Shown one piece after another: positions 1-8,089 of a DNA stretch of 64,000 bases; positions within the stretch are counted from its first letter, which is position 1, and every line of letters starts with the position of its first letter. Made by a program: the position numbers and the translations under genes. Source of the DNA: DASYQD01 sp963837455 (lineage in GTDB: Bacteria > Acidobacteriota > Thermoanaerobaculia > Multivoradales > JAIOJS01); contig CAWINM010000001.1 in NCBI GenBank assembly GCA_963837455.1, positions 1,426,001 to 1,490,000 of the forward strand. Direction: 5' to 3'. Under the pieces are notes generated by a model. The model was not told the DNA's origin. It did no database searches and worked only from the letters and a program-made list of their open reading frames with translations.

Positions 1-135
1 CGCGTCGTGCGCGAGCTGGGGCGGCGGCCGGAGCTCTTCTCGCGCCTGCTCGGGGCCCACGCTCGCCAGTTGCCCCTGCGCAACGTGGGGCTCGTCCCGT
101 TCGCCGCCATGGTCGCGGCCCTCCTCCGCGGCTGA
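1..135 (+). CDS. C-terminal end of an unidentified protein (partial)
   Basis: The window opens inside an open frame that ends in TGA at 133-135, giving 44 residues. The visible tail is rich in Leu, Arg and Ala and ends with a short hydrophobic stretch (GLVPFAAMVAALLRG). It could be the C-terminus of a flavin-dependent oxidoreductase, because such tails often end with a similar amphipathic helix, but nothing diagnostic remains. The function is left open. Confidence 0.4.
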   Translation, partial: RVVRELGRRPELFSRLLGAHARQLPLRNVGLVPFAAMVAALLRG

Positions 136-176
136 GCGCGCGGAGATAAGATGGCGCGAGCGCCTGCGCCTGTGCC

Positions 177-644
177 ATGACCTCCCAGACCCTGGCTGCC
201 GAACGACTGCCGGCCGCGGGTTCGCTGACGTCGCCGAGCCCCAACCTGGTGCTCTACGACGGCGTCTGCGGGCTGTGCAACCGCCTCGTGCGCTTCCTGC
301 TGCGCATCGACCACCGCAACGTCCTCTGCTTCGCACCGCTGCAGGGACCGACCGCGGCGCGGCTCGCCGAGCGCCACGGCTTCTCGCTCGACGTCGAGAC
401 GCTGGTCTACGTGCGCAGCTTCGGTCTCAAGCACGAGCACGCCTACGATCGCTCGGACGCCGTGTTGCGGCTGCTCGGGGACGTCGGCGGCGTCTGGTGG
501 CCACTGTCGCTGCTGCGAGTGCTGCCGCGGTTGCTGCGCGACGCCGTCTACGACTGGATCGCCCGCCATCGCTACCGGTGGTTTGGCAAGTACGACAGCT
601 GCCCGCTGCCGTCGCCCGAGCAGCGCGCGCGCTTCTTGCCGTGA
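177..644 (+). CDS. DCC-family thiol-disulfide oxidoreductase-like protein (DUF393)
   Basis: The 155-residue protein carries the family motif YDGVCGLCN at about residues 27-35. This places a CxxC thiol pair at the start of a thioredoxin-like fold, as in DCC/YuxK proteins. Downstream conserved positions are also recognisable: FAPLQG, then the SDAVLRLL helix and a C-terminal YRWFGKYDSCPLP segment. The exact reaction of DCC proteins is poorly known, and a redox role is inferred from the CxxC pair. There is no signal peptide, so it is probably cytoplasmic. A TAAGAT hexamer at 147-152 may be its -10 box. The gene is followed after about 150 nt by thyA on the same strand. Confidence 0.85.
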   Translation: MTSQTLAAERLPAAGSLTSPSPNLVLYDGVCGLCNRLVRFLLRIDHRNVLCFAPLQGPTAARLAERHGFSLDVETLVYVRSFGLKHEHAYDRSDAVLRLLGDVGGVWWPLSLLRVLPRLLRDAVYDWIARHRYRWFGKYDSCPLPSPEQRARFLP

Positions 645-796
645 GATGCCGACGACGCCGAAGCTCCCAGGCCGCCGCCGAGGGGAGCCAGGCCCCGCGG
701 GCCTGCCGTGACGGCGGTGCTGGCGGCGCCACGGGCAGCGAGCGGGGCGGCAGCCGTCGCGGGTCGCCCGCGCCAGCGGGGCTGAGAGCCTGAGCG

Positions 797-1614
797 GTGC
801 AGCAGTACCTCGACCTGCTCCGTCACGTCCTCGCGAACGGCGTCGAGAAGGAGGACCGCACCGGCACCGGCACGCTCTCGACCTTCGGCTGGCAGATGCG
901 GTTCGACCTCGCGGCGGGCTTCCCCCTCCTCACCACCAAGCGGGTGCACACCCGGTCGATCGTCCACGAGCTGCTCTGGTTCCTCGCCGGCGACACCAAC
1001 GTCCGCTCGCTGCAGGCGCACGGGGTGACCATCTGGGACGAGTGGGCCGACGCGCGCGGTGAGCTGGGGCCGATCTACGGGCGCCAATGGCGTGCCTGGC
1101 CCACCGCCGGCGGTGGCGCCGTCGATCAGCTGGCAACGGTGATCGCGGGCATCCGCCGCGACCCCGACTCGCGGCGTCACCTGGTGTCGGCGTGGAACGT
1201 CGGCGAGCTGCCGGCGATGGCGCTCGCGCCCTGCCACGTGCTCTTCCAGTTCTGGGTCGGTGCTCCCGCCGCCGGCGATCCCCGGCGCCGGCTGTCGCTG
1301 CAGCTCTACCAGCGCAGCGCCGACGTCTTCCTCGGCGTGCCCTTCAACATCGCCTCCTACGCGCTGCTGCTGGCGATGGTGGCGCAGGTGACGCGCTACG
1401 CTCCGGGCGAGCTGGTGCACACCCTGGGCGACGCGCACCTCTACCGCAACCACCTCGAGCAGGCGCGGCTGCAGCTCGAGCCGCCAGCCGCGCGCGCTGC
1501 CGCGGCTGCACCTCGAGCCCTGCGCGACGCGAGCTCGACGAGTTCGTCTACGAGGACATCGCCATCGAGGGCTACGACCCGCACCCTGCGATCAGGGCGC
1601 CGATCGCCGTATGA
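797..1614 (+). CDS. thyA: thymidylate synthase, interrupted by two 1-base insertions near its 3' end
   Basis: The enzyme makes dTMP from dUMP using methylene-tetrahydrofolate. The frame from GTG 797 matches ThyA closely: RTGTGTLSTFG near the N-terminus, the catalytic Cys in LAPCHVLFQF at about residue 146, and LGDAHLYRNHLEQ. After about 1478 the frame is lost and the expected end (ELDEFVYEDIAIEGYDPHPAIRAPIAV in pieces) resumes in another frame, stopping at 1614. Removing one G near 1480 and one T near 1520 restores a 271-residue protein of normal length. I read these as sequence errors rather than decay, because the rest is well conserved. The stop codon overlaps folA by ATGA, so the two genes are translationally coupled. 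Confidence 0.85.
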
Positions 1615-2144
1615 AGGTGTCGCTGATCGTGGCGATGGCCGAGGGAGGCGTCATCGGTCGCGCCGGCGCCCTGCCTTGGCGGCTGCCGGCCGATCTCGCG
1701 CGGTTCCAGCGCGTGACGATGGGGCACCACCTCGTCGTCGGCCGCCGCACCTGGGAGTCGATCGGCCGCGCCCTTCCCGGACGGCGGATCCTGGTCGTCA
1801 CCCACGAGCCCGGGAAGATGATGCTGCCCGCCAGCGTGACGGCGGTCGGCTCGCTAGCCGAGGCCCTCGCGTGCGCCGCCGCGGCTGGCGACGACGAGGC
1901 GTTCGTCGCCGGCGGCGCCAGCCTCTACCGCGAGGCGCTGCCGCGCGCCGATCGGCTCTATCTGACGCGAGTGCACGCGACCCTCGACGGCGACACCACC
2001 TTTCCCTCCGTCGACCTTTCCGGCTGGCGCGAGCGGGAGCGGGAGGACACCCCCGCCGACGAGCACAACCCCTATGGGACGACCTTCCTGGCGCTGGACT
2101 CGCCTGCCGCCGCGGAGGACGCCAGCCGAGAGCGGTCGCGCTAG
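1611..2144 (+). CDS. folA: dihydrofolate reductase
   Basis: This NADPH-dependent enzyme reduces the dihydrofolate released by thymidylate synthase. The 177-residue sequence shows the family landmarks in order: an N-terminal strand MKVSLIVAMAEGGVIG, the substrate-loop segment LPWRLPADLARF, the cofactor region GHHLVVGRRTWESIG, LPGRRILVVT, and the C-terminal GG(A)SLYREALP plus LYLTRVHATLDGDTTFP. Its ATG lies inside the thyA stop region (ATGA overlap), the classic thyA-folA arrangement. The acidic C-terminal tail of about 15 residues is longer than in E. coli DHFR and is of unknown significance. Identification is secure. Confidence 0.95.
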   Translation: MKVSLIVAMAEGGVIGRAGALPWRLPADLARFQRVTMGHHLVVGRRTWESIGRALPGRRILVVTHEPGKMMLPASVTAVGSLAEALACAAAAGDDEAFVAGGASLYREALPRADRLYLTRVHATLDGDTTFPSVDLSGWREREREDTPADEHNPYGTTFLALDSPAAAEDASRERSR

Positions 2145-2317
2145 GGCTTGCCGTGGCAGCGTCGAGCCAACGACCGCGCGGCCACCGGCGGCCGCGAGGG
2201 CACGCTCGGAGGCGGCGGCTCGGCGGGCACGGCGAGCCTGGTCCCCGCCGCAGCTCCCCCCGAGGCCGCGAGGAGCATCACCCCGGCCCCGGACCACAGC
2301 AGGCTCCGCTTGTGCAT
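2141..2317 (-). CDS. possible small secreted peptide
   Basis: A 58-codon frame runs on the minus strand from ATG 2317 to a TAG that overlaps the folA stop. It starts with a textbook signal-peptide pattern: positively charged MHKR, a hydrophobic core (LLWSGAGVMLLAASGG) and small residues around a likely cleavage site. A proline-rich tail follows (PAEPPPPSVPSRPP). The start lacks a good ribosome-binding site and no family is recognised. In such GC-rich DNA a chance frame is quite possible, so this is a weak call based only on the signal-peptide shape. Confidence 0.3.
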   Translation of the reverse strand: MHKRSLLWSGAGVMLLAASGGAAAGTRLAVPAEPPPPSVPSRPPVAARSLARRCHGKP

Positions 2318-2643
2318 GGCCCCCGTGCCCCTAGCTCGCGGCGACCGCGGATCCCCGGCGACGGAGAGAGGGCGGTCTGGGCGTCATGGCGGACGTCTTC
2401 CCGGTGCGAGCACGCGCCGGGTTCCGTACCAAGAGGCGTGCCACCCCGGGCTTGGCCCCCGCATCGAGGCATAACTCGTTCCGTGTCAGGGCGCTAGGTC
2501 GGCCCACCGGGGCGGCCGGCGCGACCGCAGGGGTCAGGGGGCGACCCTGGCCGCCGGTGCGGAGGGGCTTGGCGGGTCAGAGGACGAACCCCCGTGGGCT
2601 TGCCAGCTCGCCTCCGCGGGCGGTGGCGTCCCCGGCCGGAGGG
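2318..2643. other. gene-free stretch upstream of the radical SAM gene
   Basis: No frame on either strand gives a recognisable product here. I see no tRNA, no long inverted repeat and no direct repeat. The only functional signal noted is the -10-like hexamer just downstream at 2644-2649. Confidence 0.4.
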
Positions 2644-2649
2644 TACAAT
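2644..2649 (+). promoter_or_regulatory. -10 box TACAAT of a (near-)leaderless promoter
   Basis: TACAAT ends 10 nt before the ATG at 2660. With the usual 6-8 nt from -10 box to transcription start, the message would begin 2-4 nt before the start codon. No Shine-Dalgarno sequence fits in that space. Confidence 0.5.
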
Positions 2650-2659
2650 CCGCGGTTCG

Positions 2660-4228
2660 ATGCGCCGCCCGACGACCCCACCCGACTGGTCGCGATTCGT
2701 GGCCGCAGAGCGGCCGCTCGTGCGCTTCTCGCCTCACGCGCGGCACCGGCTGGCGCTGGGCTACGCCAACACCTACCACGTCGGGATGTCGAGCCTCGGC
2801 TTCCAGCGCACCTTCGAGCTGGTGCATCGCCGCCCCGGGTGGGCGTGCGAGCGCTTCTTCCTCGACGGCGAGGGCACACCTCGCACCCTCGAAACCGGCA
2901 CGCCGATCGGCGATTTCGGCTGCGTCGCCTTCTCGCTCTCCTTCGAGGAGGACTACGTCAACCTGCTGCGGTTGCTCGATCGCGCGCGAGTCCCGCTGCG
3001 TAGCGCCGCCCGCGGTCCCGGCGACCCGCTGGTGCTGCTCGGCGGCTCCTGCGCCGCCATCAACCCGTTGCCGATGGCGCACTTCGTCGACGCCTTCCCG
3101 CTCGGCGCGGCGGAGAACCTGCTGCCGGCGCTGCAGGCCGCGCTCGAGGAGGAGCCCGACCGCGAGGCGGTGCTGCGGCGCCTCGCCGCCACCCCTGGCT
3201 TCTTCGTTCCCGCCCACCATGACGCGGGCGAGCTCACCGAGGCCGACGGCAAGCTGCGCAAGCTCGAGCTCACCGCCGAGCAGATGCGGCAGCCGGGAAA
3301 CCTGCCGAGCTCGGTGATCGTCACGCCGCACACCGAATTCCGCGACAAGGTGCTGATCGAGATGTCGCGCGGCTGTCCGGAGAAGTGCCGCTACTGCTGG
3401 GCGACCTTCGGCATGGGCAAGTTCCGCTGGCATCCCACGGAAGCCATCCTCGCCGCCATGGACGGGGCGCGCGCGGTGACCGACCAGCTCGGCTTCGTCG
3501 CCACCGCGGTGGGCGACCACCCGGAGGTCGAGCGCATCCTCGCCACCGGCGTCGAGCTAGGCTTCCGCTGCTCGGTGTCGTCGATCCGCATCCCGGCGGT
3601 GACCGCGGGTGTGCTCGCCGCCCTCCATGCCTCCGGCGATCGTGCCATCACCTTGGCGCCGGAGACCGGCAACGACGCGTTGCGCCTGAAGATGGGCAAG
3701 CACGTGAGCAACGCCCTCCTCCTCGACAAGGTGCGTCTCATCGCCGCCGCCGGCTTCACGCAGCTCAAGCTCTACTTCCTCGTCGGCCTGCCCGATGAAA
3801 CCCTCGACGACGTGCGGTCGATCCTCGACCTCGCCGCCGAGGTGCGCGCGATCTTCAGGTCGCAGGCTTCGCGCAGCGGGGTGATGGGGCACCTCCACCT
3901 CGGCGCCAACGTGCTGGTGCCCAAACCCTACACGCCCTGGCAGCGCCATCCGATGCCGCCCCGGCGCGAGCTCGAGGAAAAGGTGACGCTGCTTCGCAAG
4001 GGCGTGGCGCGGATGCCCAACGTCTCCTTGGGCCCGCTGTCGATCCGTCAGGCCGTGTGGCAGACCTACATCTCGAAAGCCGGTCCCGAGGCCGCCGAGC
4101 CGCTCGAGCGCGCGGCCCGGGGACAGCACCTCGCTTCGCTGCTGCGCGAGTTCCACGACAGCATCGCCGCCGAGGTGTTCGTGCCGCTCGCCGGCGACCT
4201 GCGCTGGCACTTCCTGCGCACCGGTTGA
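2660..4228 (+). CDS. B12-binding-type radical SAM protein
   Basis: The 522-residue protein has an N-terminal region of about 200 residues typical of cobalamin-binding-type radical SAM enzymes (LALGYANTYHVGMSSLGFQ, VLLGGSCAAINPLPM). The radical SAM core follows, with the 4Fe-4S cysteines in SRGCPEKCRYCW at about residues 237-247, then LAPETGNDALRLKMGK and LKLYFLVGLPDET. Members of this group act in tRNA methylthiolation, cofactor or lipid modification; which one applies here cannot be read from sequence. Length and architecture resemble the TIGR03960-like group, but half of a full two-part version would be missing. ATG 2660 was chosen because a -10 box sits immediately upstream. Confidence 0.8.
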   Translation: MRRPTTPPDWSRFVAAERPLVRFSPHARHRLALGYANTYHVGMSSLGFQRTFELVHRRPGWACERFFLDGEGTPRTLETGTPIGDFGCVAFSLSFEEDYVNLLRLLDRARVPLRSAARGPGDPLVLLGGSCAAINPLPMAHFVDAFPLGAAENLLPALQAALEEEPDREAVLRRLAATPGFFVPAHHDAGELTEADGKLRKLELTAEQMRQPGNLPSSVIVTPHTEFRDKVLIEMSRGCPEKCRYCWATFGMGKFRWHPTEAILAAMDGARAVTDQLGFVATAVGDHPEVERILATGVELGFRCSVSSIRIPAVTAGVLAALHASGDRAITLAPETGNDALRLKMGKHVSNALLLDKVRLIAAAGFTQLKLYFLVGLPDETLDDVRSILDLAAEVRAIFRSQASRSGVMGHLHLGANVLVPKPYTPWQRHPMPPRRELEEKVTLLRKGVARMPNVSLGPLSIRQAVWQTYISKAGPEAAEPLERAARGQHLASLLREFHDSIAAEVFVPLAGDLRWHFLRTG

Positions 4229-4423
4229 GCGTCGCGCGCCTGCCGTACCACCGTTGGCATGTACGAGCGCCACCGGCGTCCCCTTCCGGGGACGCTGCGT
4301 CGCAGAGCCGTTTCGGCTGGCCTGGGCAAGACTTTGACGTCGCAGGGGTTGGCGATCCACCTCGGGGCGCCGGCGGCGCTGGCATGCGTGCTGCTGTCGC
4401 CCGCGATCAGGAGGGTCCCAGTC

Positions 4424-5128
4424 ATGCCCAGGAACACACGGCATCTCGGCGTTCCGGCCCTGGCTCTCATGCTCGCCGCCTGCAGCAGCAGCGGCCCGTT
4501 ACGGGTGGTGGTGGATCCCTCGCTGGCGACCGCGGAGGTCTACGACGTCCGTGGCATGACCAACCGGCACTGGGGCCAGTCGCTCTCCTTCGGCAGCTTC
4601 GCCACCGAGAAGACGCGCGTCGGCGAGAGCTGGACATGGACTGCTGGCCTGTTCGACGTCGCCGCCGGCAAACGGGTGCAGCCCTACCGCTTCGTCTTCG
4701 TCGGCGAGCAGGGGGAGCGCTGGCAGGTCGAGTGCCGCGCCCAGACACCTATCCTCCGCCAGCACGGCGCCCACGGCTCCTGGGAGCTGCCGCTCGGCGA
4801 GACACGGTTGGGCTGCGCGCTGCGCGCCCCTGACGAGCGCGTTCACGCGCTCGCCGTTGCCGGCACCGGCCTGGACTTCCGCGGCGAGGCCTTCTTCGAG
4901 GAGACGCCGATCACCATCCTGGCGCTGCACGAGGTGCCCGACCGCGAGGGACGGCCGCGCCGCGTCCCCGCCGTGCTCGGCTACGAGCTGCGGCAGGGGG
5001 ACCGCGTGCTCGGCAGCGTCGACCTGCTCGGCCACGGGCGCGTCTACCTGGCTCGCGACCTGGCACCCGCGGAGCGCGTGCCGGTGGCGATGACGGCCAC
5101 AGTGCTGATGTTCTTGGGCGCGGCGTGA
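4424..5128 (+). CDS. predicted lipoprotein of unknown function
   Basis: The 234-residue protein starts at ATG 4424, preceded by a good GGAGGG ribosome-binding site. The N-terminus is a lipoprotein signal ending in the lipobox LMLAAC at about residues 15-20, so the mature protein should be membrane-anchored through Cys. The remainder is beta-rich with no transmembrane segment and no recognised catalytic motif (VYDVRGMTNRHWGQ, GSWELPLGETRLGCALRAPD). It ends 31 nt before the convergent lipid-kinase gene. The family is not recognised. Confidence 0.7.
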   Translation: MPRNTRHLGVPALALMLAACSSSGPLRVVVDPSLATAEVYDVRGMTNRHWGQSLSFGSFATEKTRVGESWTWTAGLFDVAAGKRVQPYRFVFVGEQGERWQVECRAQTPILRQHGAHGSWELPLGETRLGCALRAPDERVHALAVAGTGLDFRGEAFFEETPITILALHEVPDREGRPRRVPAVLGYELRQGDRVLGSVDLLGHGRVYLARDLAPAERVPVAMTATVLMFLGAA

Positions 5129-5159
5129 GGCGCGGCCGTCGCAGCTCCCGACGCGCCGA

Positions 5160-6047
5160 TCACGGCTCGCCGTCCGGCACCAGCACCTGCAGCCGCTCGG
5201 CGGCCACGCGCACGGCCACCGGCAGCACCTCGCGGCAGGGATCGCCGTCGACCTGCAGCGGCAGCTCGCGAGGCCCCGAGAGCTCCACCTCGGCGACGCA
5301 GGCGGAGAGCACGTCGGCGCGTTGGAGGTGGCGGCCGCGCACCATGTCGCCGGCGAAGCGCAGGGTGGCGAGGCGGCCGCGGCTCTTGAGCAGCACTACC
5401 TCCAGCCAGTCGTCGTCGCAGCGCGCCCCAGGCGCCATCGCGAACGGCCCGCCGTAGAGCGGGATGTTGCAGACCGTCGCGAAGCCACCCTCCACGAGCT
5501 GGCCGTCGAAGCGCACCGTCACCGGCGGGAAGGGGTAGCGCCACCAGTCGGCCAGGCCCTGCGCCAGCACCGCCGCCCGCCCCCAGCGCGCCTTGAGCTC
5601 TCCGGACAGCGACGCCATGATGGCGGCGTCGAGCCCGGCCGACACCATCATCAGGAACGGCGTCGCACCGCACAGCCCGACCGCCAGCGGCCGGCGGCGG
5701 CCGGTGGCGAGGGCGCGGGCCGCGGCCAGCGGATGCCTGGGGATCCCGAGCGCCCGCACCAGCACGTTGGTGGTGCCGGAAGGGAGCGGCCCGAGCGCCA
5801 CTTCGCTGCCGAGCAGGCCGGCAGCCACCTCACGCAGCGTGCCGTCGCCGCCGACCGCGAAGACGCTCTCGACGCGCCCCTCGGCGGCGAGGCGTGCGGC
5901 GAGAGCGGTGGCGTCCCCGGGGGCCGCGGTGGGCACCGCCTCCACCTGCCAGCCACCGGCGGCGAGCGCAGCGCACAGCCTGTCGCGCAACCGCGCCGCC
6001 CGGCGGCGCCCGGCGGCCGGGTTGTAGAGCAGCGCTCCGCGTCTCAT
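5160..6047 (-). CDS. diacylglycerol/sphingosine-type lipid kinase family protein
   Basis: The 295-residue protein matches the YegS/DgkB/LCB5 catalytic family. It begins with the phosphate-loop start ALLYNPAAG, then the diagnostic VFAVGGDGTLREVAAGLL at about residues 63-80 and LPSGTTNVLVRAL. The C-terminal beta-sandwich contains a DDDWLEVVLL segment and a final LQVDGDP. These enzymes phosphorylate membrane lipid alcohols such as diacylglycerol with ATP; the substrate here is not determined. It lies 22 nt downstream of ruvB on the same strand and is probably co-transcribed with it. Confidence 0.85.
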   Translation of the reverse strand: MRRGALLYNPAAGRRRAARLRDRLCAALAAGGWQVEAVPTAAPGDATALAARLAAEGRVESVFAVGGDGTLREVAAGLLGSEVALGPLPSGTTNVLVRALGIPRHPLAAARALATGRRRPLAVGLCGATPFLMMVSAGLDAAIMASLSGELKARWGRAAVLAQGLADWWRYPFPPVTVRFDGQLVEGGFATVCNIPLYGGPFAMAPGARCDDDWLEVVLLKSRGRLATLRFAGDMVRGRHLQRADVLSACVAEVELSGPRELPLQVDGDPCREVLPVAVRVAAERLQVLVPDGEP

Positions 6048-6069
6048 GCCGCGGCGTCGCGCCCGGCGC

Positions 6070-7089
6070 TCAGAACAGGCTCCGCGCGCCCCGGACCGGG
6101 TAGCCCAGGTGCTCGTAAGCGCGACGAGTGGCGACGCGACCGCGCGGCGTGCGCTGCAGGAAGCCCTCCTGGATGAGGAAGGGCTCGTAGAGGTCCTCGA
6201 GCGTGCCGCGGTCCTCGCCCACCGCCGCGGCGAGGGCGTTGAGCCCCGCCGGGCCGCCGTCGTAGTGCTGGATCAGGGTGTCGAGGATCTTGCGGTCGAC
6301 CTCGTCGAAGCCGTGGTCGTCGACCTCGAGCAGCGCCAGACCGCGCCGCGCCGCCTCGCGATCGATGGTGGCGGCGCCGTCCACCTGCGCGAAGTCGCGC
6401 ACGCGCCGCAAGAGCCGGTTGGCGATGCGTGGCGTGCCGCGGCTGCGGCGCGCGATCTCCAGCGCCCCCGGCTCGTCGACTGGGATGCGCAGCAGCGTCG
6501 CCGAGCGCGCGACGATGCGGGCGAGCTCCTCGGGGGAGTAGAAGTCGAGCCGGTGGACGATGCCGAAGCGTGCCCGCAGCGGCGCCGTGATCAGGCCGGC
6601 GCGGGTGGTGGCGCCGACCAGGGTGAAGCGCGGCAGCTCGAGCTTGACGGTGCGCGCCGCCGGCCCCTGGCCGAGCACGAGGTCGATCTGGAAGTCCTCG
6701 AGGGCGGGGTAGAGGATCTCCTCCACCGAAGGTCCCAGGCGGTGGATCTCGTCGATGAACAGCACCTCGCCCGGCTCGAGGTTGGTGAGGATCGCCGCCA
6801 GGTCGCCGGCGCGCTCGAGCACCGGGCCCGAGGTCGAGCGCAGCGGCTTGTCCATCTCGTGGGCGACGATGTGGGCGAGGGTCGTCTTGCCCAGGCCCGG
6901 CGGACCGAACAGCAGCACGTGATCGAGCGGCTCGCCGCGCGCACGCGCCGCCTGGATGAACACCCGCAGGTTATCGACGATCTTGCGCTGCCCGACGTAC
7001 TCGTCGAGCTGGCGCGGCCGCAGCGACTGCTCGAGCTGCACCTCCTCGGCGTCGGGTGCGCCGGTGAGCAGGCGCGGCGCGTCGGGCAT
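6070..7089 (-). CDS. ruvB: Holliday junction branch migration DNA helicase RuvB
   Basis: RuvB is the AAA+ motor that drives RuvA-bound Holliday junctions. The 339-residue sequence has the usual N-terminal RPRQLDEYVGQ, Walker A GPPGLGKTTLAH at about residues 64-75, Walker B with LFIDEIHRL, the sensor segment LVGATTRAG and a C-terminal winged helix ending GRVATRRAYEHLG. ATG 7089 follows a TACAAT box by only 7 nt, suggesting a leaderless message. ruvA lies about 1.9 kb away on the same strand, separated by unrelated genes, and no ruvC is in the window. Confidence 0.97.
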   Translation of the reverse strand: MPDAPRLLTGAPDAEEVQLEQSLRPRQLDEYVGQRKIVDNLRVFIQAARARGEPLDHVLLFGPPGLGKTTLAHIVAHEMDKPLRSTSGPVLERAGDLAAILTNLEPGEVLFIDEIHRLGPSVEEILYPALEDFQIDLVLGQGPAARTVKLELPRFTLVGATTRAGLITAPLRARFGIVHRLDFYSPEELARIVARSATLLRIPVDEPGALEIARRSRGTPRIANRLLRRVRDFAQVDGAATIDREAARRGLALLEVDDHGFDEVDRKILDTLIQHYDGGPAGLNALAAAVGEDRGTLEDLYEPFLIQEGFLQRTPRGRVATRRAYEHLGYPVRGARSLF

Positions 7090-7096
7090 GCCCTGG

Positions 7097-7132
7097 ATTG
7101 TAGCGGTCGCCGCGCCCGATCGACGCTACAAT
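7097..7132. promoter_or_regulatory. divergent pair of TACAAT -10 boxes between ruvB and the HAB-like gene
   Basis: Two TACAAT hexamers face away from each other: minus-strand 7102-7097 ends 7 nt before the ruvB ATG, and plus-strand 7127-7132 lies 55 nt before the next ATG. The first implies a leaderless ruvB message. The second gives a conventional leader with a GGAGG ribosome-binding site. Confidence 0.5.
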
Positions 7133-7187
7133 CCGCCCGCCGTCCCCGCTGCGTCCTCTCGCCGTCCGCGACCACGGAGGCCCTGCC

Positions 7188-7625
7188 ATGCACCCCAACC
7201 GCGTCCTGCTGCGCGCCGGTTTCCTGCTCTTCGCGCTCGCCCTCGTCACCGGTTTCGCCGTCCCCGCCTTCCTCAATCAGCGGATGGCGGTCAACTCGCA
7301 CGTCAGCGGGGTGCTCAACGCCCTGCTGCTGGTGGCGCTCGCCCTCGCCTGGGAGGCGTTGCACCTCGGCGCCGGCCGCGGCCGCCTGGTGCGCGGGCTC
7401 TTCCTCTACGGCACCTACGCGAACTGGGGCAGCACCGCGCTCGCCGCCGCCTGGGGGACCAGCCGCCTGACGCCGCAGGGGGGTGGCGGCTTCACCGGCG
7501 CGCCCTGGCAGGAGGCGGTGGTCGCGACCCTCCAGGTCTCGCTCGCCCTCGCGATGCTGCTCGGCGCCCTCCTGGTGCTCGTCGCCCTGCGGCCGGCCGG
7601 CGCCTCCGGCGCGGCCGCTCGCTAG
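7188..7625 (+). CDS. HAB-type (hydroxylaminobenzene mutase-like) membrane protein
   Basis: The 145-residue protein has four predicted membrane helices, at about residues 8-28, 42-60, 70-88 and 112-135. It shows the pattern I associate with the (hydroxyamino)benzene mutase family: a NQRMAVNSHVSGVLNALLLVAL region, then LYGTYANWGSTALAAAWGTS and a late WQEAVVATLQVSLALAM. Characterised members rearrange hydroxylaminobenzene to aminophenol during nitroarene breakdown, but most homologues are uncharacterised, so the activity here is only a possibility. A GGAGG site precedes ATG 7188. It sits alone between ruvB (divergent) and a decayed permease. Confidence 0.65.
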   Translation: MHPNRVLLRAGFLLFALALVTGFAVPAFLNQRMAVNSHVSGVLNALLLVALALAWEALHLGAGRGRLVRGLFLYGTYANWGSTALAAAWGTSRLTPQGGGGFTGAPWQEAVVATLQVSLALAMLLGALLVLVALRPAGASGAAAR

Positions 7626-7674
7626 CCACGACGCTCCCGGTCTGCCGCGGCGCGCCGCCCGGGCCGGCGGCACG

Positions 7675-7985
7675 TCAGTCCGCGCGCCGGGCATTCGCCG
7701 GCGCGCTGCCGGCAATCCGCCAGGCGGGAACCGCGCAGGCGCCGAGGGCCACCGCCGCCAGCGCCGGGGCCACGCTGGCGAAGATCGGAGGATCGTGGGC
7801 GGAGACGCCGATGAGGAGCACCGCGAGCAGCCGCGATCCGGCAAGCGCCAGCACCATTCCGGCGGCCAGCCCGATCGCCACGAGGGCAGCCCCTCATCAA
7901 GAATCAGGCGCCCGACGTCGCGCCGCGCCGCGCCCAACCATGCGGATGCCGATCTCGCGCCGGCGCTCGCGCACCAGGCCGTTCC
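7675..7985 (-). pseudogene. C-terminal remnant of an FtsX/MacB-type ABC permease
   Basis: Between the HAB-like gene and the pseudouridine synthase about 460 nt lack an intact gene. The minus strand encodes, in three shifted pieces, the last hundred residues of an FtsX-domain permease: RERRREIGIRM, then ARRDVGRLILDEGL, then IGLAAGMVLALAGSRLLAVLL and a final transmembrane helix. This is the typical ending of MacB-like and acidobacterial orphan permeases. At least two frameshifts are needed to join the parts, and no upstream domain or ATPase is present, so I read it as a degraded fragment. Residual sequence at 7986-8089 shows nothing else recognisable. Confidence 0.65.
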
Positions 7986-8089
7986 CGGCGCCGCTGACCC
8001 GCGCCCGGCGGCGTCTTCCGCCGATCGACCCGTGGCGGTGGGCCTCGGGCCCGGGGCGAGCGCGCCGCAACCGCTGGCGCTTGCCGTGC

